DNA from: Drosophila persimilis
Taxonomy: Eukaryota > Arthropoda > Insecta > Diptera > Drosophilidae
DNA length: 64,000 nucleotides
Reading direction: 5' to 3'
Assembly: GCF_003286085.1 (NCBI RefSeq)
Contig: NW_020825425.1
Span: forward strand, 1-64,000
The position numbers and the translations under genes were made by a program. Position 1 is the first letter of the stretch, and the number at the start of each line of letters is the position of its first letter. The notes beneath the pieces are model-generated. The model was not told the DNA's origin. It did no database searches and saw nothing but the letters and a program-made list of their open reading frames with translations. Shown here in pieces: positions 9,906-21,788 of the stretch.

Positions 9906-10903
9906 GTGCCAAACAAATCAAAAACAACAAATGTAGAGATGCGTATCGTATTAAAAGATGAGTCTCCTATATTTTCGCGTCCGCGCAGAATGGCGTTTAC
10001 GGAAACGCGTATCGTCGATGAACAGATTGAAGAGTGGCTTAAAAATGACATTATCGAAGAATCTACATCGGAGTTTACAAGTCCAATAGTCCTTGTTAAA
10101 AAGCGAGACGGTTCGGCAAGGGTTTCTGTTGATTACAGGAGGATCAATAAGGTAACTGTCAAAGACCATTTTCCTTTGCCGCTTATTGAAGATCAACTAG
10201 ACAGATTGCAAGAGGCCAAGATATTCATCACGATTGATCTTAAGAATGCGTTTTTTCATGTGGCGGTTTCTGAATCTAGTCGGAAGTACACGTCGTTTGT
10301 AACTCAGCGAGGCCAATATCAATTTTTGAGAGTCCCGTTTGGATTTTCAAATTCACCAGGAGTTTTTCAGCGGCACGTCAATGCGATATTTCGACATCTG
10401 TCCAGCAAAGGTATTGCTTTACCCTACGTTGATGACGTGATTATTCCAGCACAGACAGAACAAGAAGCTATGAAGAATCTAAAGGAAGTTATCGAAACAT
10501 GCAAAGATTTTGGCCTAGAATTGAACATAAAAAAATGCCACTTTCTGAAGACCCGTATTCAATTTCTTGGTCATATAATTGAAAACAGTAAGATTTATCC
10601 TTCAACAGAAAAAATAGATGCCGTATCAAAGTTTAAAATGCCACAATCACTCAAACAAGTAGAGAGCTTCTTGGGATTGACTGGGTATTTTAGAAAGTTT
10701 ATCCCGAATTATGCAGGCATTGCTAGACCTTTAACGGAGTTGACAAGGAACAAGACAAAATTTAAATTTGATGTATATGAAGAGAATGCCGTTAATATCT
10801 TAAAAAAACTGCTGACGGAGAACCCAGTATTGAATATATATAATCAGACTTACGATACAGAAGTACACACAGATGCATCAATTGATGGTTTTGGTGCAGT
10901 TCT
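9906..10903 (+). pseudogene. pol: mdg3-like pol, unit 1, truncated in RNase H by the duplication junction
   Basis: The frame is open from the frameshift site and shows RT motifs IVLVKKRDGSARVSVDYR, LPYVDDVII and FLGHII, the connection block SFLGLTGYFRKF and the RNase H start HTDASIDGFGAV. It then changes at 10903 to DINE-1 sequence and runs 39 codons into it before a stop at 11021. Integrase and 3' LTR are absent from this unit. The first listed codon is a GTG, so the frame is probably entered by frameshifting and not by initiation. Confidence 0.88.
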
Positions 10904-12000
10904 AAAAGATATGGTAATTCTCTACGATTCTGCGTTTTTGGTTTTCTCGTATCGTCGAAATTGTGGATGCCACAGATTTTCGCCCTTTGTGGGCGCGGAA
11001 GTGGGCATGGCAAAGTTTTGAAATATTTTTGGAGCAGTGACATATCACAGAAGTCTGGATCCAAAACATCGTTGCTCTAGCTCTTATAGTCTTTGAGCAT
11101 TAGGCGCTGAAGGGGACGGACAGACGGACGGACGGATAGACGGACAGACAGACATGGCTCAATCGACTCGGCTATTGATGCTGATCAAGAATATATATAC
11201 TTTATGGGGTCGGAAACGATTCCTTCTGGACGTTACACACATCCACTTTTACCACACATCTAATATACCCCAATACTCATTTTGAGTATCGGGTATAAAA
11301 ATGGGATAAGCATGTTTGAAATAAAAACACCATATATGGCAATCAATAGTCACCGAGACGAATTCGTTGAACAATCAGAGACTGAATTTAAAAACTGTTA
11401 TCAAAGAGCAAACAATGACTTTGTTTGCTATAATAAACTGTAAAACGATGTTCAATCCTTTTGTTGGATCGTTGGGGCTCAACCCTCCGATCTGTTTTAT
11501 TGTGTTTTATGTTCTCAATTTTACAATTGTGTTTTGGGCTTTTGTAAGCCAAAAGCCGCTGAGCGGCAGAACTATGTGTTCTTATCTCTTATATGTTAGT
11601 ATGTATATGTGTGAATATGCTCAGCGCTGTTGGCAGCGAGAGCGCGAGGGAAGATATATGTGTGTATGCATGTATATTAGTGCCGTCAATTATGGGAACA
11701 TGCTGACGCTGCACTTGGGTCGCTCGAGGCATTCTTGAGTGAATCGTAATACGATCACCCAGAATGTCTGGGACTTTATTGTTACGTAAACACTGAAACA
11801 AAGTGTTACAGTGTGTATTCTTTAAGTACCGTCGGTACAGTGGGTATTCGAAATAATGAATACTTTACTTTACTTTAATATGAGCATACTACATCTCCCT
11901 CCTTTTAAAAAATAACGTAATCTAATGAAGTTATTTTATTTTTAGCTTTTACTATATATGTATACGAGTTATGTATTCTTAAAAAGACAATTTATATATA

Positions 12001-12334
12001 TGTGGGTTGGTGTACCACACAAAATACCAAATGAAGATAAGATCACTAGACGACGAGCAACGATGATCCCATCACTAAAAAGAACGACGAGCAACGATGA
12101 TCCCATCACTAAAAAGAACGACGAACAACGATTATGCCATCACGAAGAAGACGACGAGCAAGGAAGAGACAAGCAGAGAAATAAAACGACGGCGGTACCG
12201 AAAAGACGCAAAAACGACGACGGCCGCAGAGAAGAAGAATAAAACGACGCAGAATAAAGAATACATTTATCCTAAATTTATCAAACATTAAATACAAATT
12301 AATTATTAAACCTAAAGTAAATAAAAACCCCACA
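12001..12334 (+). repeat. mdg3-like 5' LTR, unit 2
   Basis: This 334-bp copy matches the LTR at 7758, with the same TGTGGG and CCCACA ends and the same 34-bp internal repeats. Confidence 0.9.
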
Positions 12335-12375
12335 TTTTGGGCGCTCGTCCGGGAATGAATTAAAAGTGGTTACTA

Positions 12376-14138
12376 TTGAAGAAGAAACGAAAATATAAAT
12401 TTTTTTCCCCCACAATGCCGTATTTAAACGATTTAATATGTGAAAATCTACGCTCGAGCAAGAAAGAGTGCATAGCGGCACTGCATAAATTCGTGTTCGA
12501 GGCCGAGGGAGACAGAATCAACCGAAAAAGATTACGCGAAATTTCTGGCTTCCTCTACGACGAAAATGATGAGAGGTACAAAGCAAAGAAGGAATACGCA
12601 GTAAATAATATAACACATAGTGATCTTGTGGCTATATGCAATGTGTTGGGAATCAGTTATACTAGTGAGGACCTTTTCTTGCATGTGTTTTGCAATTTGC
12701 GTTCGATGACCCTGCTAGCGCATGATGAAACAAGCAACGACGAAACTGAGGATGAAGAGGATGATGACGAAAAAGAAAAGGATAGCAACAATTCGTTTGA
12801 GACGGCAGACCATGCCAGCATAGAAAACATTGCAGGGAAAAACGAAGACACAGAACAAAGAAGACACGCTACAACATACAACCAAATAGTGGAGAGAGAT
12901 ATGACGCCACGATTTGCGATCAGTTTTCGCGATGTGGAAGAGAGCATTCGAAGTTTCGACGGCACTAATACTATTCCAGTCGAAGTGTGGATAACAGAAT
13001 ACAGGCGACACTAATGAAATGGAATGATTTCCAAAGGTTTTTGTTGGCCAAAAAAGCTCTAAAAGGAATCGCGAAATTGTTTGTATTGAGTGAAAGAGGT
13101 TTGAATTCATGGAATTCCCTCAAGCAGGCATTATTGTCAGAATTTAAGTCGAATGTAACCAGCAAGCAAATTCATGAGCAACTCGCGCAAACGAAACGAG
13201 GCAACAATGAGTGTGTATTCGAATATTTCTACAAAATGAAAGACATTGCATCACGAGGAAGTATTGCAGACGACACATTTATCCAATATTTGATTGACGG
13301 CATAGATGGAAAAGGTGTGAATAAGACAATTTTGTACGGCGCAACAAATATAAATCAGTTTAAAGAAAAATTAAAGTGCTATAAAACAATTATGGAAAAA
13401 GAAAATCAAATGGAAAAAGAGAAGTCGAAGCGAAATGAAATCAATATAAAAGAAACCGACAAAAAAAGTCAAAGCATGAACAAAGATGATAAGAAAGAAG
13501 TGAAATGTTATAATTGCGGTGGTAAAGGTCACTTATCGAGTAACTGTCAAAATAAAGATAAAGGTCGAAAGTGTTTCAAATGCAATCAATTCGGGCAAAT
13601 TTCTAAAGATTGTAAAATTGAAAAGTTTGGTGCAACGTCAGTAAATACGCGTAGATTGCAGCCAAAACCCGATATCACACACAAAGAAGTCGCATTTGAA
13701 AATAAAAAGTGTATCGCGCTTTTTGATACGGGCAGCAAGTTCAACGTTATGCGGGAAGACTTTTATCGCGAGATTGGCAAGCCGAAGTTGGAAAGCTGTA
13801 CACTTGTTCTTATTGGATTTGGCGATTGTGACTCTAATAGGATAAAACCAGTTGGACATTTTAAACACGCTGTTCTAATTGACGATGGTGAATTCTTGTT
13901 AGATTTTTATGTAGTACCAACCAGACTTATCGACGTGAAGCTAATTATTGGAGAAGAACTGTGTTTACTGGCGGAAATCGTTTTTAATAGAAACGGACTT
14001 CAAGTGCGCAATATGTCGAGCAATATGTCGAGCGGTGACGAACTAAATATAATGAAAATTTGTGCGGAAATTGACAATGACGTGATTGACATTAATGAAC
14101 AGCAAGTGAATCTGCCAAAAAAGAAGTACGCGAACTAA
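12376..14138 (+). pseudogene. gag: mdg3-like gag-protease, unit 2
   Basis: Same two-part gene as in unit 1 (12376-13014 and 12987-14138), but the downstream frame is open further upstream because this copy keeps a base lost in units 1 and 3 (GGAATGATTT). The two frames therefore overlap by 28 bases here. Private changes include Ile for Phe after KRLRE, Leu for Phe in FLLAKK and Asp for Asn in the protease region. The zinc knuckles and LFDTGSKFN are kept. The slippery heptamer is at 14117-14123. Unit 2 therefore looks ancestral at one site but has drifted most elsewhere. Confidence 0.82.
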
Positions 14139-14149
14139 TAGACAATTAT

Positions 14150-15120
14150 GTGCCAAACAAATCAAAAACAACAAATGTAGAGATGCGTATCGTATTAAAA
14201 GATGAGTCTCCTATATTTTCGCGTCCGCGCAGAATGGCGTTTACGGAAACGCGTATCGTCGATGAACAGATTGAAGAGTGGCTTAAAAATGACATTATCG
14301 AAGAATCTACATCGGAGTTTACAAGTCCAATAGTCCTTGTTAAAAAGCGAGACGGTTCGGCAAGGGTTTCTGTTGATTACAGGAGGATCAATAAGGTAAC
14401 TGTCAAAGACCATTTTCCTTTGCCGCTTATTGAAGATCAACTAGACAGATTGCAAGAGGCCAAGATATTCATCACGATTGATCTTAAGAATGCGTTTTTT
14501 CATGTGGCGGTTTCTGAATCTAGTCGGAAGTACACGTCGTTTGTAACTCAGCGAGGCCAATATCAATTTTTGAGAGTCCCGTTTGGATTTTCAAATTCAC
14601 CAGGAGTTTTTCAGCGGCACATCAATGCGATATTTCGACATCTGTCCAGCAAAGGTATTGCTTTACCCTACGTTGATGACGAGATTATTCCAGCACAGAC
14701 AGAACAAGAAGCTATGAAGAATCTAAAGGAAGTTATCGAAACATGCAAAGATTTTGGCCTAGAATTGACCCGTATTCAATTTCTTGGTCATATAATTGAA
14801 AACAGTAAGATTTATCCTTCAACAGAAAAAATAGATGCCGTATCAAAGTTTAAAATGCCACAATCACTCAAACAAGTAGAGAGCTTCTTGGGATTGACTG
14901 GGTATTTTAGAAAGTTTATCCCGAATTATGCAGGCATTGCTAGACCTTTAACGGAGTTGACAAGGAACAAGACAAAATTTAAATTTGATGTATATGAAGA
15001 GAATGCCGTTAATATCTTAAAAAAACTGCTGACGGAGAACCCAGTATTGAATATATATAATCAGACTTACGATACAGAAGTACACACAGATGCATCAATT
15101 GATGGTTTTGGTGCAGTTCT
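14150..15120 (+). pseudogene. pol: mdg3-like pol, unit 2, truncated, with 27-bp deletion and altered YVDD context
   Basis: The RT-RNase H fragment matches unit 1 with three notable differences. Residues NIKKCHFLK between FGLEL and TRIQFLGH are deleted in frame (27 bp). The catalytic block reads YVDDEII where units 1 and 3 have YVDDVII. RHI replaces RHV upstream. The truncation at 15120 into DINE-1 is identical to that of unit 1. The fragment cannot encode a working enzyme. Confidence 0.88.
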
Positions 15121-15797
15121 AAAAGATATGGTAATTCTCTACGATTCTGCGTTTTTGGTTTTCTCGTATCGTCGAAATTGTGGATGCCACAGATTTTCGC
15201 CCTTTGTGGGCGCGGAAGTGGGCATGGCAAAGTTTTGAAATATTTTTGGAGCAGTGACATATCACAGAAGTCTGGATCCAAAACATCGTTGCTCTAGCTC
15301 TTATAGTCTTTGAGCATTAGGCGCTGAAGGGGACGGACAGACGGACGGACGGATAGACGGACAGACAGACATGGCTCAATCGACTCGGCTATTGATGCTG
15401 ATCAAGAATATATATACTTTATGGGGTCGGAAACGATTCCTTCTGGACGTTACACACATCCACTTTTACCACACATCTAATATACCCCAATACTCATTTT
15501 GAGTATCGGGTATAAAAATGGGATAAGCATGTTTGAAATAAAAACACCATATATGGCAATCAATAGTCACCGAGACGAATTCGTTGAACAATCAGAGACT
15601 GAATTTAAAAACTGTTATCAAAGAGCAAACAATGACTTTGTTTGCTATAATAAACTGTAAAACGATGTTCAATCCTTTTGTTGGATCGTTGGGGCTCAAC
15701 CCTCCGATCTGTTTTATTGTGTTTTATGTTCTCAATTTTACAATTGTGTTTTGGGCTTTTGTAAGCCAAAAGCCGCGGAGCGGCAGAACTATGTGTT

Positions 15798-16272
15798 TGT
15801 TCGGGCGAAGCCCGAGTGTAAATTTTATACCATTGTTTTATTGCCTATCAATTCACTTTCTTTTCTATTTTGGTCATTATACTAAACTAACGTAACGTAA
15901 GCGTAGCTTTATCTATGCTCGCTCAGCAACATGCTCTCATTTAATCATCTATTCTTATCTATGCTCGCTCTTGTTATCTTTTCTTTCCTATGCCGTCGCT
16001 AAGCCGTCAGCAGCTGCGCCTGCTCTAGCAGTTACCGCTTGATATAGTTGGAGAACAGACCCTTTTGTCCCCAATCTATTACTTTGGCTCGAGATCGGCT
16101 CGCTTGCCTCATCCAAGTGTGTCACTCTAATACTATTGTAAAAGGCTCTGGCATCTTCGGCCACCCTCAACACACAAAATACCTATAATAAAATTTATAA
16201 CGTTTTCGGAAATTAATAATTTGTGAAATTATTGAACAATCATAGTCAGCGAAAAAGCTCGTTGTCTCAACA
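15798..16272 (+). repeat. BEL 5' LTR
   Basis: The LTR begins TGTTCGGGC and ends CTCAACA. The first bases form a perfect short palindrome (TCGGGC-GAA-GCCCGA). AATAAAATTT near 16187 could serve as poly(A) signal. Confidence 0.93.
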
Positions 16273-16394
16273 TTTGGTGACCCCGACGTGATCGTCAGTA
16301 ACAATTTGGAAATAAACAATTATAAACAGTGAAAATTATCCGCTAAACATAACTGTTCGAACGCGAAGCGGTTAGTTCCCATTTCGTCGCGCGC
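16273..16394 (+). promoter_or_regulatory. BEL primer-binding site and leader
   Basis: TTTGGTGACCCCGACGTGAT follows the LTR directly, at the place and with the start (TGG) expected of a primer-binding site; the decayed BEL at 35 kb has the closely related TTTGGTGACCCCGACC. I cannot name the tRNA with confidence. The short leader leads to the polyprotein. Confidence 0.65.
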
Positions 16395-19300
16395 TTGCTT
16401 ACAAGCACTAATACAGCTACGTGCATTAGCGGCTTCGGGTTCGCTGCACTTGCGCTTGCATACCAAAAAAAATCAAACGGTTGGTTCTTCGATTCTTCTT
16501 TGTGCTTTGCTCGCTGCTGCCTGTCGAAAATGGATGAGTCTAATGACGTGCCGGAAAACAGGGTGTCTTTTTACAAACTAAAGGCACTCTCAATATACAA
16601 CAAAGCCGTTTCACTTCGAGAGACGATATTGAATGATGAAAACAACCCAATCAGTGAAGATGCGCTAAGTGTTCATTTAAAATTCTTGGAAAAAATATCC
16701 GACTCATTTAATGTTACTCATTCTAATTTAGAAGAGCTTGATGTAAGCGAAATTGGCAGCGACTTAAGCAACAATTTTGAGGATTTGGCGATGGAAATCG
16801 AAGTTCGTATTCGCTCAGCACTCCGCAGGACTACCCAGAACATGCCGCATCACTCAACGATACGACCCGAGCTCAACGTTACTGCCTCCGGAAATGTACG
16901 GTCACGATATCATATTCCTGACATTAAACTTCCCACTTTCCGTGGAGGTTATACTGAGTGGGCAGACTTTTACTCGATGTTTAGCACAGTAATAGATCAG
17001 GAGCCCTTTCTATCAAAGATTGAGAAGTTCCAGCACCTGCGCTCATGTTTGGATGGACCTGCCCTGGAGGCTGTTCGCTCTTTGGAAGTATCGGAGAGCA
17101 ATTATGATATTGCATTGGACATTTTAAACAATCGTTTCAATAATAAACGTTTAATCTTTCAGGCACACGTCGCTGAGATTCTGAGGCATGAGAAGGTTGA
17201 AGATGGGTCAACTACAAAGCTACGTACTTTATCGGACAAGCTTCATTCTCACATGAGAGCGCTTAGATCGATGGGTACCATGGAGGAAATAGCTGGATGC
17301 ATCATCGTTCACTCCACATACAAGTATCTCGACTCTGATACCAGGACCAAATGGGAGGAGCTGTCGCCCCCTAACGTCATACCAACATGGGACCATTTTT
17401 CGGCTTTTTTGGAGAGGAGATGTCAAGCCATGGAGACCATGGATCAAGCTATGTTGATTCAAATCCATAGCAGTCAGGTTGGAAAACATAAACGAATCAC
17501 TCATTCAAAACACAGTCTTGTTGCTACAAATACAATCGTATTGGAATGCGTGTTCTGTGATAATAAAGGGCATAACATTTACAGCTGCACTCGCTTTGGA
17601 AACCTTTCGCCATCTTTGCGTCTTAGAGAGGCAAGGAAGCTTAGAGTTTGCTTCAACTGTTTGAAGAAGGGACATCGGAATACCTCCTGCAGTTCAGGCT
17701 CTTGTCGCACATGCGGTGAAAAGCATCATACCCTTTTACATATCAACAATCCGCTGCCTACGTCAGTTAACACGGAACCTGCAAACGCTACTACGTCTCC
17801 TATTCAGACAGACTTATGCCCAGGCCCCAATCTTTCAAGTTCTCTTGTTGCCGCTTCATCACCATGCTCGCCTCCTGCTCAGAATCTTAGCTCAGACGTA
17901 GTGCTTCTAGCCACGACAGTCATTATGATAAAGAGTCGAGTTGGTGATCTTCTTCCTTGCCGGGCTCTTCTGGATTCAGGCTCTCAGATTAATTTAATAA
18001 CCTCTCGCTTTGCTCAGAGGCTTCAGCTGAAACGAGCCAAAGGGTCGGTATCAGTATCGGGTATCGGCGCTGATTCTGCATTTCACACGGAAGGTTCAGT
18101 TAATTTGGTCATTCAATCCAGGACTTCCGATTACTTCACGAGTCTCACAGCTCTCGTTGCTCCACGTATTACAGGAAACCAGCCTGCTTCTTCATTTGAT
18201 GTATCCAAATGGGAAATGCCATCCAATATCAGCCTTGCTGACCCACACTTTAACAAATCTCAGCGCATCGATGTACTTATTGGAGCCAGCTTATTTTACG
18301 ACATTTTATGCGTTGGACAGATCAAATTGGAGAGGGGACTTCCTATAATACAAAAAACCCGTCTCGGCTGGGTTGTCACAGGTGGAGGTCAGTACTCCCG
18401 CAGCTCAGTGCTCCTAGCTGCCTCTAGTTCGACGGAATTGAGTCAAACGCCTACCGTTGGTTTGGATGAGCTAGTGCGAAGGTTCTGGGAAGTGGAAAAC
18501 TGCCACGGTCCCGCTACAGAAGCAACAAAGGAGGAAATTGCTTGCGAGGAACATTTCAAAAAACATTGCGGTCGGCTTCCAAGTGGCGAATATTGCGTTC
18601 AATTGCCTTTAAAGCTGAGTGACAGTCTTCTTGGAGATTCTTATCAACAAGCCTATCGCAGATTTCTCAATCTAGAGCGCAAGTTGGTTCGCAAACCGCT
18701 TCTCAAGGCCCAATACGCCGCATTTATAAAGGAATACGTCGATTTGAATCACATGTCCCCTGTCAAAAGTGACGCACTTAAACAATGCAAATTTTTTCTT
18801 CCTCATCACTGCGTCTTAAGAGAAGACAAAACCACCACAAAACTCCGAGTAGTTTTCGACGGATCCGCTTGTACATCTACAGGATATTCCCTCAACGATA
18901 TATTGATGTCAGGCCCAACAATTCAGCCAAAGTTAGTTACGACTCTTCTTCGATTTCGTACCTTTCGTATAGCATTGACTGGTGACATTTGTAAAATGTA
19001 TAGATGCGTCCGTGTCTCGCCCCAAGATAGTTTTCTGCAGTGCATACTGTGGCGTGACTCACCCCTCGAGGAGCTAAGGACATTCAAGCTGGATACCGTG
19101 ACCTATGGAACGAAACCAGCAGCATTTCTGGCCGTCCGTTCTATGCACCAACTAGCGGCAGACGAGAGTTCGTCATATCCAATTGGCTCTGAAGTTGTGC
19201 TGCGGGACTTTTACGTGGATGATTTGCTAACGGGGGGAGATACTACAAATGAGGTGCTGGAAATAATTCGCCAGGTGTCAGGACTATTAGCCAAAGGAAA

Positions 19301-21788
19301 TTTCAAGATCAGAAAATGGTGTTCCAACGATACATATGTACTCGATCAAATACCCCATGAAGATAGGGAAACATTTGTTAAATTTACTGATGGCAGCGAT
19401 GTAACCAAGACGCTAGGTTTAGCATGGAATCCCACTTCGGATGAGCTATTATTTTCATTCTGTCCCAATCAAGTCCCTTCGAAACCAACTAAGCGAGTTG
19501 TATTGTCAACTATTGCACGATTTTATGATCCACTCGGACTTATAGGGCCAGTTATTACTAAAGCAAAAATATTTCTACAGCAGCTGTGGAAAGAAAAGCT
19601 TCATTGGGATGAAAGTCTGCCAGTCTCCTTACGCACAACTTGGATCAACTTTATTCAGCAGTTTGACTCTATGCAACAAATTTCTTTCCCGCGCCTATCT
19701 TTCCTTCGAAGCAGCAACCTTGAAATGCATGGATTTTGTGATGCCAGCATGAGTGCTTATGGAGCTTGCATCTACGCTGTTTCGCAAGGCGACAATGGAG
19801 TCAAGGCAAATCTTCTATCTTCCAGATCTCGTGTAGCGCCACTGAAGACTATCACAATACCCAAGTTGGAATTATGTGGTGCAGCGCTACTCGCTCAGCT
19901 TATGCATGAAGTGTCTTTGATGAACTTCAAGTGCTCTTATTATTGCTGGTGTGACTCCACAGTCGTTTTGGCTTGGATCAAGAATCAACCATCCAACTTC
20001 AATGTATTTGTCGCTAATAGACTTTCTGTTATTCAGGAACTCACATCTGGAATGTCTTGGCTGCACGTGCCAACTGATCTAAACCCTGCCGATATGCTTT
20101 CTCGAGGATCATTACCAGCTGAGCTCATCAATTCTCATCTTTGGAAGTATGGACCTACATACTTGACAGCCAGTAAGGATCAATGGCCAAGTACACCTGC
20201 TCTTCCAGAGCCGGTTTTGGAGGCACGAAAAACCATACTAATTACAAACTGCGCGTCAAGATATTTGGTGGAAGAATCAAAGTTTGTAAATTCCTTCCCC
20301 AAAATGCAACGAATTTTTGCGTATGTATGCAAATTCATTCATCGACGAAAGTCTGGAATAACTGTGGAGGACTTGCGTTTGGGAACCGAACTGCTTATTC
20401 GTCTTACTCAACAATCTCGTCTATCCACTGAAATAAGAGCCCTGAAAACGCGAAAGGACATCAAGGCTTCAAGCTCGATCGCCTCTCTTTCGCCATTTTT
20501 AGATGATTGCGGTTTGCTTCGAGTTGGAGGGCGTCTTAAAAACTCTACCTTGGACTTTGAAGCACGGCATCCCATAATATTGCCCAAGAATCATTCCATC
20601 ACTTCTGCTCTGATACGGCACTTACACGAAAAGCACCTTCACGCTGGACCCCAGTCGCTATTAGCCATCATTCGTCAAACGTACTGGCCAATCGGTGGCC
20701 GAAAGACCGTAGCACACGTAATCCAAAAGTGTGTCAGATGCTTTAGAGTGAAGCCTCGAACTCTCGAGCAAATAATGGCAGATCTTCCGGTGGACAGAGT
20801 CAGCGAATCTCGTGCATTTTTAGTTACCGGCGTGGACTATTGCGGTCCGTTCCTGTATAAATCAGAAGTTCGAAACCGGCCCCCACTAAAGTGCTACATG
20901 AGCATTTTTATATGCTTCTCCACCAAGGCGGTTCACATCGAGCTTGTGAAGGATCTTACAACCTCTGCGTTCCTCTCTGCTCTTCGCCGTTTCATTTGCA
21001 CCCGTGGAAGACCGATTCGTATTTGGTCAGATAATGCCACAAATTTTGTTGGAGCGCGGAACGAACTGGCGGAACTTAAGTCGCTATTCCTAAGCGACAG
21101 TCATCAAGAAGCCGTGCATCAAGCTTGTCTCAACGATTGCATCGATTGGCGTTTCATTCCTCCTAGATCGCCACATTTTGGAGGATTGTGGGAGGCGTCA
21201 GTCAAGCTTGCTAAGCATCATCTTCGACGTGCCCTCGGATCCTCGCTTCTTGGATTTGATGAGCTGCGCACTCTCGCGTGCAATATCTGTGCAATCATTA
21301 ATTCAAGGCCATTGTTTCCTCTTTCAGAGAACCCTGCAGATCTCGATGTACTCACGCCCAGCCATTTTCTAGTTGGCGCCCCTATCACAACCTTCTTGGA
21401 GCCTGACTTGGTTCATTTAAACGTCGATCGCTTGGACCGTTGGCAGAAGGTCACACAGCTTCAGCAAATCTTTTGGTCTCGCTGGCGCCAATCGTATTTA
21501 ACCAGTCTTCAAGAAAGAACGAAGTGGCGCACCCGGAATCCTGAGCTTCACGTCAATGATGTCGTTCTTGTTAAGGACGAGAACTTCCCTCCTCTGAAGT
21601 GGCCTCTAGCGAGAATCCTCGAGCTCATCCCAGGAGCTGATGGCGTATCTCGAGTCGCCTTGATCAGGATGGCTACAGGTGTTAGCCGAAGAGCACTTGC
21701 AAAACTATGTCTATTGCCTCTACGAGATGAGGTGAAAGGCATGGATCCTTCCACGGGGGGAGTATGTTCGGGCGAAGCCCGAGTGTAA
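16395..21788 (+). CDS. gag-pol: BEL/Pao Gag-Pol polyprotein, intact
   Basis: One ORF of 1797 codons; the likely start is the second ATG at 16530 (AAAATGGATG, residue 46), which has the better context. Domains in order by residue of the long ORF: Gag with a Pao-type capsid block FRGGYTEWADFYSMF (about 175-195); zinc knuckles CVFCDNKGHNIYSC and CFNCLKKGHRNTSC plus CRTCGEKHHTLLH (about 390-450); aspartic protease LLDSGSQINLI (about 525); RT with VVFDGSA, YRCVRVSPQDS and FYVDDLLTG (about 940); A17-type protease-like region and RNase H-like FCDASMSAYGA; integrase zinc domain H-H-C-C (HLHEKHLHAG to CVRCFR); core with VDYCGPF (about 1480), WSDNATNFVGA (about 1544) and FGGLWEASVK (about 1594); and the C-terminal WRQSYLTSLQERTKW block. 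All catalytic residues are present. The stop lies inside the 3' LTR. Confidence 0.95.
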   Translation: MLTSTNTATCISGFGFAALALAYQKKSNGWFFDSSLCFARCCLSKMDESNDVPENRVSFYKLKALSIYNKAVSLRETILNDENNPISEDALSVHLKFLEKISDSFNVTHSNLEELDVSEIGSDLSNNFEDLAMEIEVRIRSALRRTTQNMPHHSTIRPELNVTASGNVRSRYHIPDIKLPTFRGGYTEWADFYSMFSTVIDQEPFLSKIEKFQHLRSCLDGPALEAVRSLEVSESNYDIALDILNNRFNNKRLIFQAHVAEILRHEKVEDGSTTKLRTLSDKLHSHMRALRSMGTMEEIAGCIIVHSTYKYLDSDTRTKWEELSPPNVIPTWDHFSAFLERRCQAMETMDQAMLIQIHSSQVGKHKRITHSKHSLVATNTIVLECVFCDNKGHNIYSCTRFGNLSPSLRLREARKLRVCFNCLKKGHRNTSCSSGSCRTCGEKHHTLLHINNPLPTSVNTEPANATTSPIQTDLCPGPNLSSSLVAASSPCSPPAQNLSSDVVLLATTVIMIKSRVGDLLPCRALLDSGSQINLITSRFAQRLQLKRAKGSVSVSGIGADSAFHTEGSVNLVIQSRTSDYFTSLTALVAPRITGNQPASSFDVSKWEMPSNISLADPHFNKSQRIDVLIGASLFYDILCVGQIKLERGLPIIQKTRLGWVVTGGGQYSRSSVLLAASSSTELSQTPTVGLDELVRRFWEVENCHGPATEATKEEIACEEHFKKHCGRLPSGEYCVQLPLKLSDSLLGDSYQQAYRRFLNLERKLVRKPLLKAQYAAFIKEYVDLNHMSPVKSDALKQCKFFLPHHCVLREDKTTTKLRVVFDGSACTSTGYSLNDILMSGPTIQPKLVTTLLRFRTFRIALTGDICKMYRCVRVSPQDSFLQCILWRDSPLEELRTFKLDTVTYGTKPAAFLAVRSMHQLAADESSSYPIGSEVVLRDFYVDDLLTGGDTTNEVLEIIRQVSGLLAKGNFKIRKWCSNDTYVLDQIPHEDRETFVKFTDGSDVTKTLGLAWNPTSDELLFSFCPNQVPSKPTKRVVLSTIARFYDPLGLIGPVITKAKIFLQQLWKEKLHWDESLPVSLRTTWINFIQQFDSMQQISFPRLSFLRSSNLEMHGFCDASMSAYGACIYAVSQGDNGVKANLLSSRSRVAPLKTITIPKLELCGAALLAQLMHEVSLMNFKCSYYCWCDSTVVLAWIKNQPSNFNVFVANRLSVIQELTSGMSWLHVPTDLNPADMLSRGSLPAELINSHLWKYGPTYLTASKDQWPSTPALPEPVLEARKTILITNCASRYLVEESKFVNSFPKMQRIFAYVCKFIHRRKSGITVEDLRLGTELLIRLTQQSRLSTEIRALKTRKDIKASSSIASLSPFLDDCGLLRVGGRLKNSTLDFEARHPIILPKNHSITSALIRHLHEKHLHAGPQSLLAIIRQTYWPIGGRKTVAHVIQKCVRCFRVKPRTLEQIMADLPVDRVSESRAFLVTGVDYCGPFLYKSEVRNRPPLKCYMSIFICFSTKAVHIELVKDLTTSAFLSALRRFICTRGRPIRIWSDNATNFVGARNELAELKSLFLSDSHQEAVHQACLNDCIDWRFIPPRSPHFGGLWEASVKLAKHHLRRALGSSLLGFDELRTLACNICAIINSRPLFPLSENPADLDVLTPSHFLVGAPITTFLEPDLVHLNVDRLDRWQKVTQLQQIFWSRWRQSYLTSLQERTKWRTRNPELHVNDVVLVKDENFPPLKWPLARILELIPGADGVSRVALIRMATGVSRRALAKLCLLPLRDEVKGMDPSTGGVCSGEARV
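21751..21764 (+). promoter_or_regulatory. BEL polypurine tract
   Basis: CACGGGGGGAGTA immediately precedes the 3' LTR TGTTCGG and is the expected plus-strand primer. It lies within the coding region. Confidence 0.75.

Noticed and set aside
11439..11893. Independent 412-like solo LTRs in units 2 and 3
   Set aside because: Their flanks are identical to unit 1 for kilobases, so they are parts of the tandem duplication.
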